Position numbers and translations under genes: made by a program. From Vreelandella neptunia (lineage in GTDB: Bacteria; Pseudomonadota; Gammaproteobacteria; Pseudomonadales; Halomonadaceae), in assembly GCF_034479615.1 (NCBI RefSeq), contig NZ_CP140255.1, positions 3,968,001-4,032,000 of the forward strand: a stretch of 64,000 nt of DNA. Direction: 5' to 3'. The notes under the pieces are model-generated. The model was given only the letters and a program-made list of their open reading frames with translations, was not told the DNA's origin and did not search any database. Positions 8,597 through 17,375 of this stretch are shown here, piece by piece; the first letter of the stretch is position 1, and the number at the start of each line of letters is the position of its first letter.

Positions 8597-9856
8597 ATGA
8601 CCAACACGGTTGCTCACACTGCTTTTAACCAAGGCGAACTGGGAACGGCATTGATTGAACGCCTGGACGAAGCTGCCCAATACTCTGAGCCAGGCCCTGG
8701 TGTCACGCGACTGTTCTGCTCCCAGGCGCATCGCCAGGTATTACCGTTAATCAGCCGCTGGATGGAACACGCGGGGCTTACTCCCCAACTGGATGCCGCT
8801 GGCAATCTTGTGGGTCGCTGCCCCAAAGCTCAAGCGGGTGAGAAAACCTTCATTATGGGATCTCATCAAGATTCAGTAATAGAAGGGGGCAAATACGACG
8901 GCATGCTAGGCGTGGCCCTACCGCTATTGGCCTTGGAGGCGCTTAAACGCGAAGGCGTGACGCTGCCATTCGGGGTAGAAGTGGTCGCGTTTGGCGACGA
9001 AGAAGGCGTTCGCTTCCCGACCACGCTGGTCGGCAGTAAAGCGCTGGCGGGGAGCGTGACACCCGACCAACTGGAAGCCCAGGATGCCGAGGGAATCTCT
9101 CTGCGAGAGGCATTAATGGCCTTCGGTTGTACACCTGAGGACATTCCCGCTACCGCCCGCGAACCTGCCAACACGCTGGGTTTTTTAGAAGTACATATTG
9201 AACAAGGGCCAATCCTGGAACAGCGTGATCATGCTGTGGGCATTGTCACGGCGCTAACGGGTATTGAACGCCACAAGGTCACGCTAAGCGGCAAGGCCGG
9301 TCATGCCGGTACTACGCCGATGAACATGCGACATGACGCGCTAGTCGGCGCGGCGGAAATGGTGCTTGCTATCGATAGCGTACTGCAGAACACCGATGAG
9401 CTGGTCGGCGTGGTGGGCAGACTCGATGTCCACCCCAACGCGGTCAATGTGATTCCCGCCCAGGTAACGTTCACGGTAGAGCTACGCTCTCCAGAGTCGG
9501 CGACTCGCCAATATGGAAGGGAAGCCGTAACAGCAGCGTTGGAGGCAGTGGCGAAACGCCGCGGATTAACCATTAATATTGAAAACACCTACAGCGCCGA
9601 TGCGGTGGCCTGTGCCGACTGGATGATGACCGCCCTCGAACAGGCGTGCACCCAGGTTGGCCAACCGGCAGAGCGAATGTTTAGCGGCGCTGGGCATGAT
9701 GGCTTAGCGATGCAGGCATTAACCGATATCGGCATGCTGTTTGTACGCTGTAAAGAGGGGCTTAGCCACCACCCAGACGAAGCTATTACCGCCGAAGACG
9801 GCGAAGCCGCGACGCGAGTGGTCATGGCATTTTTACAGCAGCTGCCACGTCCATAG
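8597..9856 (+). CDS. M20-family amidohydrolase (allantoate/N-carbamoyl-amino acid type)
   Basis: A 419-residue binuclear zinc amidohydrolase of the AllC/HyuC (hydantoinase-carbamoylase) type. Metal-site motifs are GSHQDSV, YDGMLGV, FGDEEGVRF and EVHIEQGP, with LSHHPDE near the C-terminus. The dimerisation lid domain (about 205-325) includes GKAGHAGTTPM. Enzymes of this type release ammonia and CO2 from carbamoyl or ureido groups of N-carbamoyl amino acids, ureidopropionate or allantoate. I start at ATG 8597, preceded by TTGGAGAG; the longer frame from 8489 overlaps the DUF1028 gene. No allantoinase or hydantoinase is adjacent, so the exact substrate is open. Confidence 0.85.
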   Translation: MTNTVAHTAFNQGELGTALIERLDEAAQYSEPGPGVTRLFCSQAHRQVLPLISRWMEHAGLTPQLDAAGNLVGRCPKAQAGEKTFIMGSHQDSVIEGGKYDGMLGVALPLLALEALKREGVTLPFGVEVVAFGDEEGVRFPTTLVGSKALAGSVTPDQLEAQDAEGISLREALMAFGCTPEDIPATAREPANTLGFLEVHIEQGPILEQRDHAVGIVTALTGIERHKVTLSGKAGHAGTTPMNMRHDALVGAAEMVLAIDSVLQNTDELVGVVGRLDVHPNAVNVIPAQVTFTVELRSPESATRQYGREAVTAALEAVAKRRGLTINIENTYSADAVACADWMMTALEQACTQVGQPAERMFSGAGHDGLAMQALTDIGMLFVRCKEGLSHHPDEAITAEDGEAATRVVMAFLQQLPRP

Positions 9857-9876
9857 CGTTTTCCGCCCTTAGCCCG

Positions 9877-10632
9877 TTACGCTAGTGGCTCAGGTAAAAA
9901 GCCTCGGCGTACCTGAGCCTCCTGCTGATTCATCACTTGTTGGGCATCAAGCATATGCTCGCGCATGATGTTATAGGCGCTTTCGGCATCGCCAAGCTCA
10001 ATGGCATCCAAAATTTCTGCATGATAGCGACAGCCAGTCTGTCCTAAATCGTGGGTAACTGGCTCATAGAGACGGTGATAAATCGTCAGATCTGAGAGCA
10101 CCTGTATGGTGAAGCGGATAATAAATGTCAGCAGCTGATTGCCACCGGCTAGCTCAGCGAGCATCAGGTGGAAATGCAGCGAATCAAGGTGTTGCTGACG
10201 CTCAGTCTCACTATCGTCCGCAGGGTCTGCGTAACTATGCAGACTTTCACGTAAACGCACCATATCACTGGCAGCCACTTTACCGGCTAACGAAGCGGCT
10301 AGTTCAGGCTCTAACGCCAAGCGTATCTGATAGATATCCTTGATTGATATCTCTTTGAAAAACAGGTAATTGCTTAATAGCGATACCGCTTTGGCCTCAC
10401 TCATCTCACGCACAAAAGCGCCGCCTCCGGGCCCTGTGCGAGTTTCGACCAACCCCTGGGCTTCCAGTACTCGCGTGCTCTCTCGCACTGTCCCTTTCGA
10501 GACCTGCAGGGTCTCCATCAGCTCCGACTCGCTAGGTAGCCGGTCACCCGGCTTTAGGTGCCGATCCACGATCCAGCATTTAATGGTTTCCGCCACCTGA
10601 TAAGGGCGGCGCTGAGGGGCGTTTTTTAACAT
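9877..10632 (-). CDS. GntR-family regulator with FCD domain
   Basis: A 251-residue FadR-subfamily transcription regulator. An N-terminal winged helix (RPYQVAETIKCWIV through ESELMETLQVSKGTVRESTRVLEAQGL) is followed by a helical FCD ligand domain, where DSLHFHLMLAE and YHAEILDAIELGD with REHM supply the metal/ligand histidines. It converges on the M20 hydrolase gene 20 bp away and is divergent from the Old Yellow Enzyme gene, so it could control either the YfcC-DUF1028-M20 run or that reductase. I start at ATG 10632 (MLKNAPQRRPY); the in-frame extension to 10719 would add an unusual hydrophobic leader. Confidence 0.83.
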   Translation of the reverse strand: MLKNAPQRRPYQVAETIKCWIVDRHLKPGDRLPSESELMETLQVSKGTVRESTRVLEAQGLVETRTGPGGGAFVREMSEAKAVSLLSNYLFFKEISIKDIYQIRLALEPELAASLAGKVAASDMVRLRESLHSYADPADDSETERQQHLDSLHFHLMLAELAGGNQLLTFIIRFTIQVLSDLTIYHRLYEPVTHDLGQTGCRYHAEILDAIELGDAESAYNIMREHMLDAQQVMNQQEAQVRRGFLPEPLA

Positions 10633-10814
10633 GCTATCAACAACATCCTTGGTAATAAGCAGCAAGAGTACCAGAGAGATCGCGAGTTTGGATGCCACAT
10701 AAAAGGTTATCGAGCGCATAAATACGTTTAAAAATATCTGGCTGGCACTAACTAGTAAACTGGTCTATTCTGGTGCGTACTATTTCATCGAAGCATTCAA
10801 AAGGAGCTTAATTG

Positions 10815-11933
10815 ATGGCTTTCGAAACACTGTTTACTCCCCTCCAACTGGGCAGCCTATCGATTCCTAACCGGGTTGTTATGGCGCCGCTGACACGGGC
10901 GCGTACACCCGATAGCGTACCGGGTGAACTTCAGGAAGCTTACTACGGCCAGCGCGCAGGAGCGGGGCTGATCATCAGCGAAGCCACCAATATCTCTCCC
11001 ACTGCCCGTGGCTATGTGTATACACCCGGTATTTGGACGGATGAGCAGGAAACAGGCTGGAAAGGCGTTGTTGATGCAGTACACGCCAAAGGTGGCCGTA
11101 TTGCCCTGCAACTGTGGCACGTTGGGCGAGTTTCTCACGAAATGGTTCAACCTGACGGTCAACAGCCGGTAGCACCGAGTGCCTTGAAAGGCGAAGGCGC
11201 CCAGTGTTTCGTAGAGTTTGAAGATGGCACTGCAGGTCAGCACCCCACCAGCACGCCACGTGCGCTGGAAACCGACGAGATCCCAGGCATTGTTGCCGAC
11301 TATCGCCAAGCGGCCGAACGCGCCAAGCGCGCTGGCTTCGATATGGTTGAAGTGCACGCGGCAAACGCCTACCTGCTCAACCAGTTTCTGGCAACCGGTA
11401 CTAACAAGCGTACCGACCAGTACGGCGGTTCACTGGAAAACCGTGCTCGCTTCCCGCTGGAAGTGGTTGATGCGGTGATTGACGTTTACGGTGCTGACCG
11501 GGTTGGCATACGCATGACGCCGTTTATCGAACTGTTTGGTTTGACCGACGATGAGCCGGAAGCGATGGCATTTTACATGGCCGAGCAGCTTTCCAAACGC
11601 GGCCTTGCCTACCTGCATCTGAACGAACCCAACTGGGCCGGTGGCGATATCACCTTCCCTGACGGTTTCCGCGAGCAAATGCGTGAGCGCTTTAGCGGCA
11701 GCCTCATCTACTGCGGCAACTACGATGCAGAGCGCGCCGAGAAACGTATCAGCGAGAACACCACCGACGCCGTTGCCTTTGGCCGCCCCTATATCGCCAA
11801 CCCTGATTTACCCGAGCGGTTCCGAGTTAACGCGCCACTGACTGAGCCGAACCACGAAACGTTCTATGGCGGTGATGAGAAGGGTTACACCGACTATCCA
11901 TTCATGGATAACGGGTATGATCGCATGAGTTAA
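10815..11933 (+). CDS. nemA: Old Yellow Enzyme-family FMN ene-reductase
   Basis: A 372-residue cytoplasmic TIM-barrel flavoprotein. Family marks are ETLFTPLQLGSLSIPNRVVMAPLTR at the start (cut here to its role as the barrel's first strand), QLWHVGRVSH, the FDMVEVHAANAYLLNQF segment, and NKRTDQYGGSLENRARF. Its length equals that of E. coli NemA (about 365 residues). Such enzymes reduce activated C=C bonds, nitrate esters and quinones with NAD(P)H. AAGGAG at a good distance selects ATG 10815 over TTG 10812. A strong terminator follows, so it is probably monocistronic. The symbol reflects the family and not a proven substrate. Confidence 0.88.
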   Translation: MAFETLFTPLQLGSLSIPNRVVMAPLTRARTPDSVPGELQEAYYGQRAGAGLIISEATNISPTARGYVYTPGIWTDEQETGWKGVVDAVHAKGGRIALQLWHVGRVSHEMVQPDGQQPVAPSALKGEGAQCFVEFEDGTAGQHPTSTPRALETDEIPGIVADYRQAAERAKRAGFDMVEVHAANAYLLNQFLATGTNKRTDQYGGSLENRARFPLEVVDAVIDVYGADRVGIRMTPFIELFGLTDDEPEAMAFYMAEQLSKRGLAYLHLNEPNWAGGDITFPDGFREQMRERFSGSLIYCGNYDAERAEKRISENTTDAVAFGRPYIANPDLPERFRVNAPLTEPNHETFYGGDEKGYTDYPFMDNGYDRMS

Positions 11934-11972
11934 AAACAGCACACCACTACTGCTGCTACTCCCTTACGTTTG

Positions 11973-12001
11973 AAAAGCATCACTTAGGTGATGCTTTTTT
12001 T
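11973..12001 (+). terminator. Rho-independent terminator after the ene-reductase gene
   Basis: A perfect 11-bp stem, aaaagcatcac (11973-11983) with gtgatgctttt (11988-11998), and a 4-nt loop, followed by more T residues. It lies 40 bp after the stop codon and is a textbook intrinsic terminator; the A-rich 5' arm makes it usable in both directions. Confidence 0.92.
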
Positions 12002-12065
12002 ATATATGCTTATAGTAAAACGCTGCTAGGCTATTGATACTTTCGTTTGAACATACAGGTGATGA

Positions 12066-12533
12066 ATGCTTGGTTCGCTATTAGCGCTGCTGGTGTCTCT
12101 ACTGCTCGTCGGCCTTACCGCCTCGACTGGTGCGCGCTTTCGGCCTGATGGTTGGTATCGCGAACTAAGTAAGCCAAGCTGGACACCTCCAGATATCGCT
12201 TTCCCTATTGCTTGGGGCATACTGTATTTGTTGATGGCTATCGCCGCATGGCGTATTTATATGGCGGATGACTCAGCATGGCGCTCAGCAAGCTTAGCGG
12301 CTTACGCGCTGCAGCTCATGGTCAATGCCGCTTGGTCGTGGCTGTTCTTTGGGCGTAAACAAATTGTCGCTGCGCTGGTAGATATCATGGTGTTACTGGC
12401 ATTAATTTCGGTCACCATTGCATTGTTTTCCCAGGTGGACACCCTAGCCGCGTGGCTTATGGTGCCCTACGGGCTCTGGGTAGCACTTGCATTAGCCCTC
12501 AATGCCACTATTTTTCGGCTAAATAAAGCCTGA
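12066..12533 (+). CDS. tspO: TspO/MBR-family tryptophan-rich membrane protein
   Basis: A 155-residue protein with five predicted membrane helices and the TspO signatures: KPSWTPPDIAFPIAWGILY (about 37-55), YALQLMVNAAWSWLFFG (about 80-96) and PYGLWVALALALNATI near the C-terminus. Bacterial TspO binds or degrades tetrapyrroles such as protoporphyrin IX and takes part in stress or light responses. It follows the ene-reductase terminator and so has its own promoter, and is followed 32 bp later by a ZipA-like gene. No ribosome site clearly better than GGTGA is visible. Confidence 0.9.
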   Translation: MLGSLLALLVSLLLVGLTASTGARFRPDGWYRELSKPSWTPPDIAFPIAWGILYLLMAIAAWRIYMADDSAWRSASLAAYALQLMVNAAWSWLFFGRKQIVAALVDIMVLLALISVTIALFSQVDTLAAWLMVPYGLWVALALALNATIFRLNKA

Positions 12534-12565
12534 GCGTTGATTAAAAAACAAAGGGTTCTGAGAGT

Positions 12566-13162
12566 ATGGATCGCACCACGACTATAATAGTACTCGCCTT
12601 CGCATCGCTGGTATTAGCCGCAATAGCAACAGCGATATTTATATACGTCATTGTGCCCTGGCGCCGCCGACGGCGCGCAGCGAAAGCCGCTGCCTCTCGT
12701 CCGGTTCAATTAGACAGCTCTGAAGAAGCTCAAGAACCTGACGCCCATGCACCTTCAAAGCAAACTAAAAAAGTTACGCAGCATTCGCTTTTTATAATCT
12801 TTGATCAGCCTAGTGAAGATTCAGACGAGCGCCTTACCCAGTGGCTACGGGAGAAAGACGCTCACTACGACGCGCTAAAAAAGATATTTTTAATCGACGG
12901 CCAACAGCCGTCGAACCCCATCACTATCGCCAACGCCTTTCCACCGGGGGAAATGCCTGACCTGCTGCGCGGGGAAACCCATGCTCCCATCAAGGGTATT
13001 AGTTTATTAGTGAAACCACCGCTACGTAAGCGACGTAATCAACAAATGCATGTCTACGTAGAACTCGCCAAAGAGATGCAGACGGTGTTTAGCGGCAAAA
13101 TGCTCAATGACGAGCGCGAACTCGCCACCGACAGCACCTTTGAGCAAATTATCGGCGAATAG
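12566..13162 (+). CDS. ZipA-like membrane-anchored protein
   Basis: A 198-residue protein with one N-terminal membrane helix (about 7-30), a basic stop-transfer run (WRRRRRAAKAA), a short acidic, variable linker (about 45-70), and a C-terminal domain. That domain follows the layout of the FtsZ-binding ZipA C-terminal domain: a PITIANAFPPGEMPDLL stretch, then APIKGISLLVKPPL, an amphipathic helix with ELAKEMQTVFSGKMLNDER, and a terminal helix. In ZipA the equivalent pieces are VKPGTF, TPGISMFMQ and VLDDQR. The linker is much shorter than in ZipA (about 330 residues). It may be a diverged ZipA paralogue; the resemblance is by eye and FtsZ binding is not shown. Confidence 0.5.
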   Translation: MDRTTTIIVLAFASLVLAAIATAIFIYVIVPWRRRRRAAKAAASRPVQLDSSEEAQEPDAHAPSKQTKKVTQHSLFIIFDQPSEDSDERLTQWLREKDAHYDALKKIFLIDGQQPSNPITIANAFPPGEMPDLLRGETHAPIKGISLLVKPPLRKRRNQQMHVYVELAKEMQTVFSGKMLNDERELATDSTFEQIIGE

Positions 13163-13208
13163 ACTTACAGAGCTATTCTTACAAAGAACCATGCTGAAAA
13201 AAAAAGCG

Positions 13209-14798
13209 TTAGACGACTCCCTGGCTGCGCAGGTAATCGTCGTAGCTGCCGCTGAAATCGACAATGCCTTCCGGCTGCATATCAATAATGCGCGTGGCTA
13301 GTGACGAGACGAACTCGCGGTCGTGGCTTACAAACAGCAGCGTGCCGGGGTAGTTCTCAAGTGCCAGGTTCAGCGCCTCGATAGACTCCATATCCAGGTG
13401 GTTCGTCGGTTCGTCCATCAGCATTACGTTGGGCTGAGTGAGGATTAACTTACCGAACAACATGCGCCCCTGCTCGCCACCGGAAATCACCTTCACCGAT
13501 TTGCCAATATCGTCGCTGGAAAACAGCATCCGCCCCAGGGCACCGCGAACTACTTGCTCGCCACCTTGAGTCCATGCCGACATCCACTCAAACAATGTGG
13601 CATCGACGGCAAAATCATCGCTGTGATCCTGAGCAAAAACACCCACCTCGGCGGCTTCGGTCCACTTCACTTCACCAGCATCCGGGTGCAGCTCGCCCGC
13701 CAGGGTTTTCAGCAGCGTGGTTTTACCAATGCCGTTGGGGCCGATAATGGCAATCCGCTCGCCGGCCTCTACGGTCATGGAGAGGCGCTCGAACAGCGGC
13801 TTGTCGCCCTCATAGCTCTTGGTAATGCCATCCACGTTAACGGCGTTGCGGTGGATTTTCTTGGCTTGATCAAAACGGATAAAGGGGCTTACCCGACTGG
13901 ATGGCTTGATGTCTTCCAGTTTGATTTTATCGATTTGACGCGCCCTAGACGTAGCCTGCTTAGCCTTGGAGGCGTTCGCGGAGAAGCGGCTCACGAACTG
14001 CTGCAGCTCGGCAATCTGAGCCTTTTTCTTGGCGTTATCCGAATGCTGGCGCTCACGAACCGCCGTGGCAGCGGTCATGTAATCATCGTAGTTACCTGGG
14101 AACAGGGTGATTTCACCGTAATCCAGATCCGCCATATGCGTACAAACGCTGTTCAAAAAGTGGCGGTCGTGGGAGATGATGATCATGGTGCTGCTGCGCG
14201 CTTTAAGAATATCTTCCAGCCAGCGGATAGTGTTGATATCCAGGTGGTTGGTCGGCTCATCCAGCAGCAGTACATCCGGGTCGGAGAACAGCGCCTGAGC
14301 AAGCAGCACGCGCAGCTTCCAGCCAGGTGAGACTTCGCTCATCGGGCCGGTGTGTTGCTCGATGGGAATACCCAAGCCCAGCAATAGTTCACCTGCGCGA
14401 GACTCCGCGGTGTAGCCATCCAGCTCAGCAAAGCGGACTTCCAGATCAGCGACGGCCATGCCGTCCTCTTCGCTCATCTCGGCCAGGGAGTAAATGCGTT
14501 CGCGCTCGGCAGCCACCGACCAGAGCTCTACGTTACCCATGATGACGGTATCGATAACGCGCTCGTTTTCAAACGCAAACTGATCCTGACGCAGCTTACC
14601 CAACCGTGTACTGCTATCCAGCATCACCTGGCCGGAAGAGGGCTCCAAATCGCCACCGAGAATTTTCATAAAGGTGGATTTGCCACAGCCGTTCGCACCG
14701 ATCAGGCCGTAGCGGTTGCCGTTATTGAATTTAACGGAGACATTTTCAAACAGGGGCTTGGCCCCAAACTGCATGGTGATATTGGCGGTAGCGATCAC
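13209..14798 (-). CDS. ybiT: ABC-F family ATPase YbiT
   Basis: A 529-residue soluble protein with two ABC ATPase domains and no membrane part, the ABC-F layout. Domain 1 has GANGCGKST (about 35), [10 protein letters not shown] and [11 protein letters not shown]; the linker contains [14 protein letters not shown] and [14 protein letters not shown]; domain 2 has [19 protein letters not shown] and [10 protein letters not shown]. The sequence is close to E. coli YbiT (530 residues) throughout, including [20 protein letters not shown] proteins act on the ribosome as translation factors; YbiT's own role is less defined. It converges on the ZipA-like gene and is otherwise alone. Confidence 0.95.
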   Translation of the reverse strand: MIATANITMQFGAKPLFENVSVKFNNGNRYGLIGANGCGKSTFMKILGGDLEPSSGQVMLDSSTRLGKLRQDQFAFENERVIDTVIMGNVELWSVAAERERIYSLAEMSEEDGMAVADLEVRFAELDGYTAESRAGELLLGLGIPIEQHTGPMSEVSPGWKLRVLLAQALFSDPDVLLLDEPTNHLDINTIRWLEDILKARSSTMIIISHDRHFLNSVCTHMADLDYGEITLFPGNYDDYMTAATAVRERQHSDNAKKKAQIAELQQFVSRFSANASKAKQATSRARQIDKIKLEDIKPSSRVSPFIRFDQAKKIHRNAVNVDGITKSYEGDKPLFERLSMTVEAGERIAIIGPNGIGKTTLLKTLAGELHPDAGEVKWTEAAEVGVFAQDHSDDFAVDATLFEWMSAWTQGGEQVVRGALGRMLFSSDDIGKSVKVISGGEQGRMLFGKLILTQPNVMLMDEPTNHLDMESIEALNLALENYPGTLLFVSHDREFVSSLATRIIDMQPEGIVDFSGSYDDYLRSQGVV

Positions 14799-14900
14799 AA
14801 AAGGAGCCCTGGTTAGCGCATTGTCGGTAACGACAGCTTACAACGAATAGAAAGGCTCGCGATTCTACGCGCTATTTGGCCTGTATTCACCCATCAGACT

Positions 14901-15063
14901 TTAGGCTTTGCACGAAAACTGACTGCGCTCGGCCATGCGGCGTTAAAAAACGCCTCGTGCGCGAGTCCGATCAAAATGCTCATTTACACCCAGTAAACTC
15001 CGCTTTTTCGCCGTTTTTTGCCTTGCCTGTCCTTCGCTCGCCGACTTTTCGTACAAAGCCTAG
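14901..15063. repeat. MITE-like element with 18-bp imperfect terminal inverted repeats
   Basis: A 163-bp noncoding segment bounded by ttaggctttgcacgaaaa on the left (14901-14918) and, inverted, ctaggctttgtacgaaaa on the right (15046-15063), identical at 16 of 18 positions. The inside is GC-rich with a small hairpin (ggcgttaaaaaacgcc) and holds no gene. It lies between the ybiT and cbiX-like genes. The form fits a miniature inverted-repeat element that a transposase supplied elsewhere could move. I see no clear target duplication and no second copy in this window. Confidence 0.55.
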
Positions 15064-15068
15064 TCACA

Positions 15069-15923
15069 TCAGCTAATTGCTGGGATATCGAGTAGAAAGC
15101 GTTGATCATCAAGCGCTTGGCGTAGTCGAGTGGCAAGAATATCGACAATGCCCGGATGTTCACCCACCAGTTTGGTCGTGGTAACGGAAAGCCCTGGATG
15201 CTGCTGTTCAGCCGCCGCGCAAATCTCGGCAATATCACCGCCCTCCCCGGCGTGGCGCCCCGGCGAAAGAAACAGCATCGCCAAGATAACCGGGCCTGTC
15301 TTGAACTCGGGTGTCACCAGCAAGTTTTCCAGCAGCGGCTCGTTAAAGCGGTACTCATCGCCCTCGCGCCGCTCCATGGAGGCAGCGGCAACACACGCTA
15401 CGTCATCGGCTAACAGCACGCTTAGCTGCCCCGCCAGGCGGTTGCGTACGGCAGTGACTTCAGGGATTGGGCTGCCGTGATCCACCAACGCCACGTGAGG
15501 CTTGGAACCTGACCGAAGCTTGTCGCGCACGTTGTCGGCCAGCAGATAGGCTAAACGCAGGTCGTTATCGCCGAATTCATCCACCAAAGGCTGGGCAACG
15601 CGCACCTTAACCTGGGGAAAACGCTCTTGCATCGTGGCCATACGCTCGGGCAGATAGCCCGTCAGCGCTTTGCTGGGGCCAAAAAAGAACGGCAGTACGA
15701 TGATCTCCGTTGCTCCCTGTTCGGCACTGCGTTCAGCGGCGGGGCCAAGGGTAGTGGCGGGAATGCCTCCCACCTCTTCTGCTGGGATCTTGTTGGAGTG
15801 CAGCAGCGAGGCCGCCTGTACGGTTTCGCCTAACAACTCGCTAAGCGAAGCCGCCACGTGGCGTAAATTCAGCGTTGCCTGCGCTCGTAGCGAGCCGTTA
15901 TCCACTAAAAAAATCGCGCGCAT
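15069..15923 (-). CDS. Two-domain CbiX/sirohydrochlorin-chelatase-like protein
   Basis: A 284-residue protein with two tandem CbiX-type chelatase domains (about 1-135 and 140-284). The second keeps the chelatase motifs LVDHGSPIPEVTAVR and FLSPGRHAGEGGDI, with a metal-site histidine in each. The first has LVDNGSLR, with asparagine where the histidine should be, and LPFFFGPSKALTGYLPE in place of the second histidine motif, so it looks catalytically degenerate. CbiX enzymes insert cobalt, nickel or iron into sirohydrochlorin; no cobalamin or siroheme genes are nearby. A chelatase role rests on the C-terminal half alone. Confidence 0.75.
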   Translation of the reverse strand: MRAIFLVDNGSLRAQATLNLRHVAASLSELLGETVQAASLLHSNKIPAEEVGGIPATTLGPAAERSAEQGATEIIVLPFFFGPSKALTGYLPERMATMQERFPQVKVRVAQPLVDEFGDNDLRLAYLLADNVRDKLRSGSKPHVALVDHGSPIPEVTAVRNRLAGQLSVLLADDVACVAAASMERREGDEYRFNEPLLENLLVTPEFKTGPVILAMLFLSPGRHAGEGGDIAEICAAAEQQHPGLSVTTTKLVGEHPGIVDILATRLRQALDDQRFLLDIPAIS

Positions 15924-16051
15924 GCTTGCCTCTACTAATTGGGGTTGAGTGAGCTGTCGGGTCAGTGATCATCAGTGGCATGGTAAGATGGCGGCTTTAC
16001 CACGGGTGTCGCCCATGATGCTATTTGATAACGATATGTTGCTTGATAACG

Positions 16052-16642
16052 ATGCTTGATACCACTGCACTTAACCAGCAAAGAAACTTCTTCGAAGGCC
16101 ATGCGGCTATATGGCTATTCGGCTACGGCTCGCTGATTTGGAAGGCTGACTTCGCCTACCTGGAGCGCCGCCCGGCGTATATACACGGCTGGGAGCGGCG
16201 ATTTTGGCAGGGCTCCCATGATCACCGCGGCACGCCTGAAGCGCCTGGGCGGGTGGCAACGCTGATCCGCGCCAAAGATTCGATTTGCCACGGCATGGCC
16301 TACCGCATTGCCCCGGAAGTGCTCGCACCGTTGGATGTGCGGGAGAAGAACGGCTATTTGCGGGAAAAAGTACTGCTAACGTTTATGGATGAGAAGACGC
16401 CTGTTGCTGAGAAGAGTAGCGGAACCGAACAGAGCGAAGGGCTTATTTATCTGGCCAGCGATGACAACCCGGCCTTTTTGGGCGACGCACCGCTTGACGA
16501 GATCGCCCAGCAAATTGCCAACGCCCACGGCCCCAGCGGCCCCAACCGCGACTACTTGGTCAACCTCGCCAAGGCGCTTCGGGAGCTAGGTGCCAAAGAC
16601 GCCCATATCTTTGCTCTGGAGCAGCAGTTGAGCCGCTTTTAA
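16052..16642 (+). CDS. chaC: ChaC-like gamma-glutamylcyclotransferase
   Basis: A 196-residue cytoplasmic protein of the ChaC family, which cleaves glutathione to 5-oxoproline and Cys-Gly. The substrate-binding loop FGYGSLIWK lies near residue 24, and LDVREKNGYLREKVLL contains the catalytic glutamate (REK). NPAFLGDAPLDEIAQQI and SGPNRDYLVNLAKALRELG are typical of the C-terminal helices. I start at ATG 16052; the upstream in-frame TTG codons have no ribosome site, and the one for this ATG is also weak. It stands alone and converges on the HPP gene 2 bp away. Confidence 0.88.
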   Translation: MLDTTALNQQRNFFEGHAAIWLFGYGSLIWKADFAYLERRPAYIHGWERRFWQGSHDHRGTPEAPGRVATLIRAKDSICHGMAYRIAPEVLAPLDVREKNGYLREKVLLTFMDEKTPVAEKSSGTEQSEGLIYLASDDNPAFLGDAPLDEIAQQIANAHGPSGPNRDYLVNLAKALRELGAKDAHIFALEQQLSRF

Positions 16643-16644
16643 CA

Positions 16645-17172
16645 CTACCAGTAGCGTGGATAACGACGATGCCGGGCAAGGTTATTGACCAGTATGGCGA
16701 TTACCAGCATCACTATACTGCCCGCTCCGATTGGCAAAAGAGGATACCACCACCCCAGTTGATGAACGCTGGCACCCCCGCCGACCGCAATCAGGGCCGC
16801 CGCGGCTCCCGGTGGGTGAACCGTATGGGTTAGCTGCATACCCAGCACCGACAGTGATACGGCCAGCGCCATTGAGAGCGGAGTCGCTCCCAGCAGTTGG
16901 TAGCAAGCAACGCCAATACCCGCGGAGAGCACGCTGCCAAACAGTACATGACTGGGCTGGGCAAAAGGGCTTTCAGGTGCCGCATAGATGAGCACCGAGG
17001 TTGCGCCGAAGGAGCCTACAATGAGCAGTTGTTGTGACAGCCACGCCGAGCTTAACCAGCAAATAACCGCCATACCGGTAAAGGCTCCGACCCATGACCA
17101 AAAAGCATCCTGCCAGCCTACCCAGGCACGTTTGACTGGCTGCCCCCGCATCTTGCCAAGATAAGTTTTCAT
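16645..17172 (-). CDS. HPP-family membrane protein
   Basis: A 175-residue protein with four or five hydrophobic segments and the family's namesake motif in HTVHPPGAAAALIAVGG (about 119-135). SFGATSVLIYAAPESPFAQP before it is also typical. HPP proteins are inner-membrane proteins; some have been linked to nitrite transport, but most have no known role. I start at ATG 17172 (MKTYLGKMRG), where the conserved part begins; a 24-residue hydrophobic extension to 17244 is possible but non-conserved. No linked genes explain its function. Confidence 0.8.
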   Translation of the reverse strand: MKTYLGKMRGQPVKRAWVGWQDAFWSWVGAFTGMAVICWLSSAWLSQQLLIVGSFGATSVLIYAAPESPFAQPSHVLFGSVLSAGIGVACYQLLGATPLSMALAVSLSVLGMQLTHTVHPPGAAAALIAVGGGASVHQLGWWYPLLPIGAGSIVMLVIAILVNNLARHRRYPRYW

Positions 17173-17375
17173 TACACTCGCTTTGCACAAAATGAGTGCA
17201 AATGATGCCAAAATGCACCAAATAAGCAAATGACAATCTATCATGCCCCTGATGAAACTGACTCAAGGGGAACACGATTGCTCATCATCAGTGTATGGGG
17301 TGTTAACCAAGGAGAGAAACGGGGGCATTATTTTATGACATTTTTTATAAACAATACCCGAGTTCGTTCGTCATA

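Noticed and set aside
10742-10774. Operator for the FCD regulator from the repeated ctgg(t/c) units upstream of the ene-reductase gene
   Set aside because: The units are direct, short and uneven; no convincing palindrome of FadR type is formed.
13554-14330. Plus-strand frame of 258 codons opposite ybiT
   Set aside because: It is the antisense shadow of a gene that matches E. coli YbiT almost throughout.
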